Below are positions 9,213-15,926 of a stretch of 15,926 nt of DNA, piece after piece (position 1 is the stretch's first letter; each line of letters begins with the position of its first letter). The translations under genes and the position numbers were made by a program. Where the stretch lies: positions 685-16,610 of the forward strand of contig JAHBMJ010002712.1 in assembly GCA_018398765.1 (NCBI GenBank), given 5' to 3'. This DNA is from Chromera velia. Lineage: Eukaryota > Sar > Chromeraceae. Under the pieces are notes generated by a model that worked only from the letters and a program-made list of their open reading frames with translations, did no database searches and was not told the origin of the DNA.

Positions 9213-11659
9213 CGCGACATGCAGGCGAGTCGATGGGAGGTGCAGTCGCGTTGACTCTTCACCTGAATCACCCAGAGTTGAAGATTGACGGCATGATGCT
9301 CATGGCACCCATGTGCAAGATCATGGTCAGTGTCAGTGTCTTGCATGGTGGGCTAGTGGTGTCTTGGTCAATCGGGCTGCACGCCCCCTCCGGGCTGTTG
9401 CACCAACAGAGGTTCTCAAAGACTGTCGCATGTTGTTCACATAAAGAAGGGTATTGCAGGTATGTATATGTGTATGTAGGCATGAAGGTATGCAGACTGG
9501 ATTTGATCGGACCTGTTCTTTTGTGGGAATTCCGAAATTCTGCCTGGCTGTATTTCTCCTTTTAGACTTGCTTGCTCGTTTTGTCTACTTGTATCTCTTT
9601 CCTTCCGTGCTTCTTTGCTGACTTGCGTTTCGTTTTGTCCCTGTCCTCCCCCCTTCCATATTTCCTCCTTCACTCCGGAGAAGGAAGGAGGAGGCTCCGA
9701 AAAGATAGAGTGGGACCGCGGGAATGCACAAGAGGAAGAGAGCAAATGAATGACAAATGATGTGTTCCTACACCTGCATGCATGTGGACAGACTAGAACG
9801 ACGCCCCCCGTCTCTCTCTCTTCTCTCTGTTTGCTGGCCTGTGAGTGAGTGCAGGAGGTAATGAAGCCCCATGCAGCCGTTTTTTTTTTTTCATGTATGA
9901 AAGTAAATGCCGGCCTGTGAGTGAGTGAGTGAGTGAGTGAGTGCAGGAGGAAATGAAGCCCCACGCAGCCGTGGAGTACTCCCTGAACACGCTTGCCAAC
10001 TACCTGCCTCACCTGCCCATTGTGCCCACACCAGAGTTTGCCTCCAAGGCATACAGAGACGAGGAGAAACGACAGCGAGCAGCCAAAAACGTCCTCGGGT
10101 ACAATATGAACCCCAGGCAAGCAAGCAATGAAACAAAAAAAAACATGCAGAAGAAAGAGCGCTTGTTCAATCATAGCAAGCCAGTGTACAAAGACACAAA
10201 CATGCTTTCATTTCTCCACACAACCCGAAAATTGTATCATCGTGACGTTCTTTGTGCTGCAAGACTTCTTATCTTGTTTTCCGGCTCTTCTCTCCTCAAT
10301 TGTATGTACACCGGTTTGTTTGCCTTTTCTTATTTCCCATCCTTTCTACCGGCTCTTCTCTCTGCCATCTCCGACCCCCGGACATTCCCTCCACACCACA
10401 TGCACCGACCCATCCTGTGTGTGTGTGCAGACTCCAGACGGCTGCAGAGCTCCTGAGGACAACAGACGCCATCCAGAGACAAATGCATAAGGTCTCCCTC
10501 CCTCTGCTCATCATCCACGGATCCGACGACAAAATTACGGACCCAGCTGTCAGCAGCGTAGCAGAAGACGAAGAAGACTTTACGTACATCCTGCGTTTCG
10601 TGATTTACGTTTCCTGTTTATGTGGAGCTGCTCTGTCTTCCTTGTCCTCACCTTGTACGTCCGAAGACACAAGTTTTGTACCACCGAACGACCGTTTTGT
10701 GTTTCCGCATCCATCCGTTACCATCCGTCCTGCATTTGTTCTTTCCCTTGCAGATCAGCAAACTCCTCTACGAGCAGGCTGCCTCTGTCGACAAGACCTT
10801 GAAAATCTACGATGGGGCATGGCATTGCCTCCATCAGGTCGGTCGGTCGGTCGGTCGTTCGGGTGGTTGGCGTCAGCATCTGATTGATGTCTATATACTT
10901 TCTCTAAAAATATGGTGTGCCCAGATTTGGCCTGGAATCCCGACAGGTTTGTAGTGGGGTCACGCAGGGAAGCTCTGTGTGTTGGTGCGTGTGAGTGTGT
11001 GTGTATGTATGTGTGTGCGCGTGCAACACATCATTCTGTACTTATGCATCGGTGCAATCCTGCAGGGCGAGCCTGACGAGATTTCGAACCGTGTGGTTGC
11101 CGACATGGTGCATTGGTTGTCCGAGAGGGACCGCGTGAGGTTCCTGGATGTGTTGGGACAGAGGATGCGCAGAGTGAAGTCCTGGACCTCCACTTGGGTC
11201 GCCTCGCATGTCCCCCCGATGATGCCTCATGTGCATATGCCGAATATGCCCAATGCCCAGGCGTTGTTCTCTTTTGGGCACCCTGGGATGGGGTTGGGCA
11301 CTGGGCGGGAGAGGAAGAACAGCTCGGGGTCGCTGGACGGTGGGGTCGCGGGGGACAGAGAGGACGAGGACGGAAGAGGAGGAGGGGGGGATTTCGATCA
11401 TACACCGTCAAGTCCTGATAAGGTTGTCAGGGGAATGGGGAGTGGTGTTCTTGGAGGAGACGGATCGGGTACGCAGCGGGGTTTGTTGGCAGATGAGCCT
11501 AAAGCGTTTTCTCAGGGTCCTCCGAGTCCCCGAGCCATGTCGTGCGCTTCTTGGGACTCTCTGGGAGAAGCCGGTCACGGAGGGGCAGCCTCTGCAGAGA
11601 TTTTCTCTGACCCTTGCATTACAGAGACGGAGGGAGAAGGAGAGAATGTGAAAAGGTAA
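7277..11659 (+). CDS. Monoacylglycerol-lipase-like alpha/beta hydrolase, membrane-anchored
   Basis: Serine hydrolase of the monoglyceride lipase (Hydrolase_4/lysophospholipase) family, expected to release fatty acid from monoacylglycerol or lysophospholipid. Exons are 7277-7381, 7469-7568, 7978-8093, 8407-8496, 8809-8953, 9225-9325, 9947-10116, 10431-10548, 10754-10837 and 11066-11659, giving 540 residues. Every junction keeps frame and restores family motifs: HGYGDH (114-119, oxyanion region), GIDYEGHGLSEG, the nucleophile elbow GESMGG (Ser188, split by an intron), APMCKI, IIHGSDDKITDP (Asp309) and GAWHCLHQGEP (His339). The triad is complete. Residues about 32-51, built across intron 1, form a hydrophobic membrane segment followed by Arg/Lys, suggesting a cytoplasm-facing anchored enzyme. 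After the core (about 390) comes a tail of roughly 150 Gly/Ser/Asp-rich residues unusual for the family. The start is the first ATG of a high-GC3 exon. The alternative is ATG 7460, preceded by TGA, without intron 1. Core certainty is high, the first exon moderate. Confidence 0.88.
7382..7468 (+). other. Lipase intron 1 (short, inferred)
   Basis: An 87-bp intron, GTCCGT...GCTGCAG, phase 0. Removing it joins ...VVDDVIV to VLLILVGLASIM, giving one continuous hydrophobic segment. The donor hexamer is identical to that of the family-supported intron 5 (8954). The rival model starts translation at ATG 7460 inside this intron and keeps the same downstream frame. Confidence 0.6.
8094..8406 (+). other. 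Lipase intron 3, with duplicated acceptor
   Basis: GTGGGT...CCTGCAG, phase 0, 313 bp. It joins ...RIRKPK to ALVFICHGYGDH, the normal family arrangement. Near its 3' end it carries an exact copy of the acceptor and of the first 22 bases of exon 4 (see the repeat entry). Confidence 0.85.
8311..8428 (+). repeat. 30-bp direct duplication across an intron-exon boundary
   Basis: Positions 8311-8340 and 8399-8428 are identical over 30 bases: 8 intron bases ending in CAG and 22 bases of exon 4. The 58 bases between contain a perfect 12-bp inverted repeat (8340-8351 with 8378-8389) and two copies of CTTTCATACAG. Splicing to the upstream copy would read ALVFICH, then 13 unrelated codons, then TAA. Confidence 0.9.
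8954..9224 (+). other. Lipase intron 5, with composite microsatellite at the acceptor
   Basis: GTCCGT...ATGCAG, phase 1, splitting the Gly codon of GESMGG. A (CT)n-(GT)n-(CG)n tract runs from about 9145 to 9216 and ends eight bases before the exon. It replaces the usual mixed polypyrimidine tract. Confidence 0.9.
9836..9972 (+). repeat. Second duplicated 3' splice site, at exon 7
   Basis: The sequence from GGCCTGTGAGTGAG through CAG and 26 exon bases occurs at 9836-9880 and again at 9912-9972. The downstream, functional copy has more GAGT units before its CAG (9944-9946). The exon parts differ at two positions (T/A and T/C). Splicing to the upstream CAG (9852-9854) would give EVMKPHAAV, a short run, then TGA. 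Confidence 0.88.
10117..10430 (+). other. Lipase intron 7, GC-AG type
   Basis: The donor is CAG/GCAAGC rather than GT. The acceptor is TGTGTGTGCAG at 10430. Phase 2: AG plus A restores Arg before LQTAAELL, matching the family. No GT nearby gives a frame-preserving alternative. GC donors usually have strong flanking matches, as here. Confidence 0.85.
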
Positions 11660-12349
11660 GCAGACAAATTTCAGGTGTTGGGTAAGATGCCACTCAAGGG
11701 CTCAACATGAAACAAATCTGGCAAACTTTGAAGAGTTCAAAACGTTGCATCAATTAAGTCCGACCAATAAGTCGGGTGGTTTAAAGAGCTATTCTTAGGG
11801 TATTTTTATGTATTGAATTCTAGATTGAATTCTTATCTGCGTACCAAAAATTGGAATATCTGAGTTTGACTCATATTTGATCTGACTCTATTAATTTAAG
11901 AATCTACTATATAAGCATAACCACGTAATGTTTAAAGAAATTTTTTTAGAAAAACGCGTACTGTGACATCGCTGTCTTATATGCTTTTAAAATCCAAGCG
12001 TTGATAAAAATTTGAGTGCCATGAGTGAAAATGGGATAAGATTTTTCTTTAGGATGCCCCCGACTCGCTCCAAGCTCCACTGCCTAAAATTTAAAAAATG
12101 TAGAAGTATGTGGTTACATTGCGGTACGTTATGGTATAATACTAGTACCGGGTATATTACTGTACGTATTATATATAAAAAATTTTAAATCTTAATCTTA
12201 CTATATAGTTGACTATATAAATTTTTCTATTTATAAATGAATAAAGTGAATAAATGAATAAATCGAATTGAGGCAGTTAAAGCCGGTGAGCCACCACTTA
12301 GTACTAGTAGGCTCTGGCCAACCACGGGGCATCATCCCCCAGGCATGAC
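11660..12349. other. AT-rich intergenic stretch downstream of the lipase
   Basis: No gene seen. Base composition drops to strongly AT-rich around 11800-12260, unlike the GC-rich exons on either side. This should include the 3' untranslated region of the lipase. AT-rich runs such as ATATATAAAAAATTTT near 12171-12187 and repeated AATGAATAAA-like units near 12234-12262 are present. Confidence 0.5.
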
Positions 12350-12769
12350 ATGCAATGTTGGTTTGTTAGCCTAGCGCATTGCCCCATTCACATACGAGAA
12401 CACGAAATCACGCTAATTTGGCTAGACACTCCTCTTAGTACCGCCCTCATACCCCCCAGAGGTTGGAACAACGAAATAAGGGTGATCATCTCTCGGACTT
12501 CCTTTTCACTCTCCCCCACTCCCCTACCAGCTGAAGCTGCCACCCATGAACTTGAACTTTTGAATGTAGGATATGATAGGATTCATGTCTTGAGGATTGG
12601 CCTCCTGCCCCTTGCAATGCCAAGCGTTCGACGTGCGGTGTCCAGGAAAAGCGCATACACGTGTCGGACCCGCCTGGCCGGCCCGCACAGGCCAAAAAAA
12701 CTTCATACATTGTTTTTCAATCAAACTCAACCGGGTCAACCCCTAGCTCAAGCCCTACAAGACGAGTGA
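12350..12769 (+). other. Unrecognised 139-codon open frame, coding status doubtful
   Basis: It starts at ATG 12350 and stops at 12767-12769. The translation has no motif, signal or family resemblance I recognise. Minus-strand frames over 12486-12739 are also open. It could be an orphan gene, a transposon fragment, or chance. Confidence 0.15.
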
Positions 12770-13156
12770 TCTGGCCTTTTTGAAAAGAAGTTTATTATAG
12801 AACGCATGCGGGTAAGAGCATTCCGGCTAGCATTCCGACGTCGAATTGATACAGTCAGTTCAACACTCATTCGTACATCACCCCAACCGACTCATTCCAA
12901 GAATGAGCTTCCCCTTATTAATTGTAAAATGCAAACAAAATAAACACACGTACGAAGGCCTGCTGAAACAATCCAAAACACATCAAAAAGAAACGGGCTC
13001 TGCCCTGATTGGATCGCTCCTCAAGAACCGCTCAAAGAAAGGTGAATGCGCACAACAACGCCGCTCGACAACAGAGTCACGCTGTCAACCGCCCTCTCCC
13101 AGATCCCCTCCCCTCCTCCTCTCTCTCTCACCCTCCCTCCCTCCCTCTCTCTGTCT

Positions 13157-13188
<32 letters not shown>

Positions 13189-14032
13189 CACACACGGACG
13201 GACGGACCGACGGACGGGGGAAAGGCAGACAGAAAATCTGACCGACCGCCCAGTATACAGAGAGAATACAGACATGAAAACAGACGGAAACTAACAATAC
13301 GCGAGAGACAGCTAGGCCGATCGAACGAACGACAGAGAGACACAGATGAATGGACAAGCAGAGGAGCAGCGTTCGTCGAAACAGATGGAAAGGAGAAACA
13401 AACAAGTGCTTTAATTCTGGAGAGGAAGCCGTATTGCGATCCCCCATTCTCTTTTCTTCTCATTGACCTGTAGGACCCCCCTATTGTCGAACCGTCGTCA
13501 CCCAAGAGGAAACGAGGAAAACCCACAAGGATCAAAAACAAGCACGGGTGGATGTGAGGAGAATGGAGAGGAGGAAGAAGAGTGCAGTTGGACCAGGCAC
13601 CGGGCAGGCGAACTTGCTGCCTGAAACCCTGAAACAAACAAACACAGGCAATACACATAATTGACGGTCGCAGAACTGTGGAATGAAGGGGAGAGGCAAA
13701 AAAGAAGAGAAGAGAGGAAGGAGGCGTATGCACCCAATGAGACATGCAGCTCTCGAGAGATCAGCCGAATCTCGCGAGACTTCCCTCGAACAATCCATGC
13801 ATGCACAAACACACAATCTGAATTCAGAAGAGGAAAAGACAGACACTGAATCCCCCCCCCATGCGACTAGACTCCCATTACGACTAGAACAGCAGAGCTT
13901 GTGAAGTGCCCTCCCCCCTCTCTCGTTCTGTCTCGGTGAGGATTTGCGCTTGAAAGAACGAGTCGACTGATTGATCCATCTATCGGAACAGAGTGTTGGG
14001 CTAAGCAAAAGGAAAGAAAGGGTGCAAATCTA
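12770..14032. other. Intergenic stretch with simple repeats
   Basis: No supported gene. Downstream ends of the lipase gene (plus) and the repeat-protein gene (minus) converge here, so the 3' untranslated region of the latter should lie in its right part. Purine- or pyrimidine-biased runs create overlapping frames on both strands that I do not count as genes. Confidence 0.45.
13092..13218. repeat. Composite microsatellite (CT)n-(CA)n-(CGGA)n
   Basis: CT- and CCCT-rich sequence to about 13158, then (CA)n to about 13196, then CGGA/CGGAC units to about 13218. The order resembles the CT-then-GT composite in lipase intron 5. Confidence 0.85.
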
Positions 14033-15926
14033 TCAGTGGGAAGCAGAAGAGACAAGCTTGCACTCAGGGCAGCATCGACGGTCATTTTGGTGAACGCAGC
14101 TGCCGCCACCTCCACAGTCCTTGCAGAAGTAGCGTTGCCGACCGTGCTCACAAATGCTCTTCCCACCACATTCCTTGCACCTAGAGCGCTGACGGCCGTG
14201 CTCACAGATGCCTGAACCCCCGCACTGCTTGCAACGGTAGCGCGGTCGACCGTGCTCACAGATGCTCCCACCTCCGCACTCCTTGCAGAGAGAGCGAATG
14301 CGACCGTGCTCGCAAATGCTCGCTCCCCCGCATTCCTTGCATTTCGAACGCTCACGGCCGTGCTTACAAATGCTCTTGCCTCCACACTCCTTGCACTTAG
14401 AGCGCTGACGGCCGTGCTCACAGATGCTACTCCCTCCGCAATCCTTGCATCTAAAGCGCTGCCGGCCGTGCTTACAGATACTTTTCCCCCCGCACTCCTT
14501 GCACTGACAGCGTCGGCGACCGTGCGGACAGAGGATCTTTCCGTGTTGGTCTCTCTTGACCTCCCCTGCGTATTGCCTCTTCCTCTCCTGCTTTCCCGTC
14601 TCAATGCCTCCATTCCTGCTGTCTCTACCCGCGTCCCTGTATTCTGTTTGACAAGATCCGTCATGGGGACGGGGGGGGATGTTAGTATGATTGATTTTTG
14701 GCTTTCCATGCAGCTCGCGCAAACCGTCCCCTTTTGCCACCCCCCCCCTCCTTAACCCCTCTTCAGACAATCCACAGGCTGCATCGGCCTCACGACTTCC
14801 GAAGGGGTCCGTGACGCTACCACACGACAGACGGCTCTTCTGAAGGGGAGAGCGCTGCTGAGAAACCGACGGACATGGAGACGGAAAAACACCTCTCTCT
14901 TCAACCAACGCCTGTTCACACCTTCTCACGTCTGAGTGAGACTCGGAGACGGCAATGGGAACAGAACAGAGACGGCGGCGCTTCGGACCGTCACAGGCAG
15001 CAGACACGCACAGTGACTGCCTGTCTCTCTGCAGCCCCCGAAAGACACCCCCCTCTGTCGAGACCATCTGCGGACGCTCTCCAACCAGCAGACCGGGACC
15101 AGAGACAGAATCACATACACCCACCAACCCATTCACACTCTCTACAGTCTTGCTTCCCAACACAGCCCCCCCCTCTTCCCCCCCCACCCCACCCCCTTTC
15201 CTCCCAATGTCAAACGGTGCCAAACGAGATGCGTCCTCCGAGTCATGTCCCCTTCTCACCCCCATCTGATTCACCTCATCTCTCCGCCTCTGCACCTTCA
15301 CACACACAGAGATCTCACACACAGCGTCACACTCAGCAGAGTCAGCAGACACCATCAGAATGTCCGCGTTTTCAGAGGAAGGAGCAACTCCGACCCCACC
15401 AACACCAACCCTCTCCTCTCTCAAGGACACTTCCCCCACACACTCCCCCTCCTGCCGTGACACACTGATGCCGCGATTGGGTAAGTCAGTCTCACTCTCT
15501 CTTACCCTCCCACCCTCTCTCTCTGACAACACACAAATGGAAGAGGAGTCTGACGTGACAACAGAGGGAGCAGAAACCCGGACTCTCTCACTCCCTGCAG
15601 TGCTCTCCTCACCCCCACTTGCGGCCCTCAAATTCGCCCCTTCTCCCCTTCCCTCCCCCACCCCTTCCCTCTCCCTCTCACGGTTGGACTCCGAAGAGAT
15701 AGACTCCCTCGTGTCCCCTTTCAGCTGCTGCTGCGCTAACACCATGTCCTTCACTGTCAACGGAGTCGTCTGTGTCTCCCCCTCTCCCCAACGCCCACCA
15801 AACAACACGAACCCACCATTGACAACCTCCACCTCCCGCGTCCCACACCCCAAAGGCTCCCACAGGCACCCACAACCGTCCTGACTTCGACTGTCGGTAG
15901 GGGTTGCTGCCAAGCGGAAGGCTGAG
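14033..15926 (-). CDS. Cys/His tandem-repeat (putative zinc-binding) protein, 5' partial
   Basis: The frame is open from the window edge to the TGA at 14033-14035, at least 626 codons in one exon. The frame continues through 15913 (a TTG) to the edge with no stop, so the true start may lie outside; the first visible in-frame ATG is about 55 codons after 15913. Numbering from 15913, residues 1-458 are low-complexity, rich in Gly, Ser, Glu, Val and Arg, and probably disordered. Residues 459-602 are eight 18-residue repeats with consensus ICxHGRxRxxCKxCGGxS, followed by a degenerate ninth (CVHQNDRRCCPEC) and a seven-residue tail. Each unit offers Cys-x-His and Cys-x2-Cys, fitting one zinc site per unit. 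Similar repeats occur in many predicted microalgal proteins; their function is unknown to me. Nucleic-acid or protein binding is a guess. Confidence 0.8.
   Translation of the reverse strand, partial: SAFRLAATPTDSRSQDGCGCLWEPLGCGTREVEVVNGGFVLFGGRWGEGETQTTPLTVKDMVLAQQQLKGDTRESISSESNREREREGVGEGRGEGANLRAASGGEESTAGSERVRVSAPSVVTSDSSSICVLSEREGGRVRESETDLPNRGISVSRQEGECVGEVSLREERVGVGGVGVAPSSENADILMVSADSAECDAVCEISVCVKVQRRRDEVNQMGVRRGHDSEDASRLAPFDIGRKGGGVGGEEGGAVLGSKTVESVNGLVGVCDSVSGPGLLVGERPQMVSTEGGVFRGLQRDRQSLCVSAACDGPKRRRLCSVPIAVSESHSDVRRCEQALVEERGVFPSPCPSVSQQRSPLQKSRLSCGSVTDPFGSREADAACGLSEEGLRRGGVAKGDGLRELHGKPKINHTNIPPRPHDGSCQTEYRDAGRDSRNGGIETGKQERKRQYAGEVKRDQHGKILCPHGRRRCQCKECGGKSICKHGRQRFRCKDCGGSSICEHGRQRSKCKECGGKSICKHGRERSKCKECGGASICEHGRIRSLCKECGGGSICEHGRPRYRCKQCGGSGICEHGRQRSRCKECGGKSICEHGRQRYFCKDCGGGGSCVHQNDRRCCPECKLVSSASH
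14108..14539 (-). repeat. Eight 54-bp coding tandem repeats
   Basis: Eight consecutive 54-bp units encode the 18-residue Cys/His repeats. The Cys, His, Gly-Arg and CGG positions are fixed. Variation is concentrated at the residue after the first Cys (Pro, Lys or Glu), the residue after GR, and the two residues before CK. Confidence 0.92.

Noticed and set aside
9437-10174. A 245-codon minus-strand frame
   Set aside because: It runs antisense through lipase intron 6 and exon 7 and is full of simple-repeat translation; no motif is present.
10549-10560. Alternative donor for lipase intron 8 after AGCAGC (GTAGCA)
   Set aside because: It would add three residues between TDPA and ISKLLYEQ. The GTCAGC donor gives the spacing normal for the family.
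10979-11065. Upstream extension of the last lipase exon
   Set aside because: The segment is GT-repeat intron ending in CTGCAG. Joining 10837 to 11066 gives the family sequence HQGEP.
11031-11651. Other frames on both strands over the lipase tail
   Set aside because: High GC content keeps several frames open. Only the 11066-11659 frame continues the conserved core.
14108-14539. Regular 54-bp repeats resembling a CRISPR array
   Set aside because: There are no distinct spacers; the units are contiguous, in frame, and encode the protein repeat in a eukaryotic setting.
14252-15884. Long plus-strand open frames opposite the Cys/His repeat gene
   Set aside because: They are antisense shadows of a GC-rich, repetitive coding region. 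The minus frame has the ordered Cys/His pattern and is open for the whole stretch.

Overview
The window is nuclear DNA from a eukaryotic alga, most likely one with a red-lineage secondary plastid (stramenopile, chromerid or relative; I cannot name the species). Three things support this. There is a light-harvesting chlorophyll-protein gene whose N-terminus reads as a signal peptide ending in an AGAF motif, like the ASAF-type bipartite plastid presequences of such algae. Both recognisable enzyme or antenna genes are split by spliceosomal introns. A Cys/His tandem-repeat protein of a kind common in microalgal gene predictions is also present. GC-rich coding exons, abundant microsatellites and an LTR element fit a repeat-rich genome.

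Layout. Positions 1-1250 hold no convincing gene. Positions 1251-3816 are a short LTR-flanked element with no recognisable gag-pol, so probably a non-autonomous retrotransposon. Positions 3817-5065 contain a broken open frame with one internal stop. From 6823 down to 5066 on the minus strand lies a complete three-exon light-harvesting (FCP/LHC-type) gene of 273 codons. Head to head with it, separated by about 450 bp, is a ten-exon plus-strand gene (7277-11659, 540 codons). It encodes a monoacylglycerol-lipase-like alpha/beta hydrolase with a predicted N-terminal membrane anchor and a long low-complexity C-terminal tail. Positions 11660-14032 are AT-rich and then simple-repeat-rich intergenic DNA. 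The minus strand from 14033 to the right edge is a partial gene whose C-terminus carries eight 18-residue CxH...CxxC repeats plus a degenerate ninth.

The most interesting structure is in splicing. Seven of the eleven introns inferred from protein-family alignment have C at donor position +3 (GTC...), and one is GC-AG. Two introns of the lipase gene carry an upstream copy of their own 3' splice site plus the first 22-26 bases of the next exon, which creates decoy acceptors leading to early stops. The lipase stop codon also lies inside a strong donor-like sequence. The two divergent genes could share a promoter, but nothing in the sequence links the lipase to photosynthesis beyond position.
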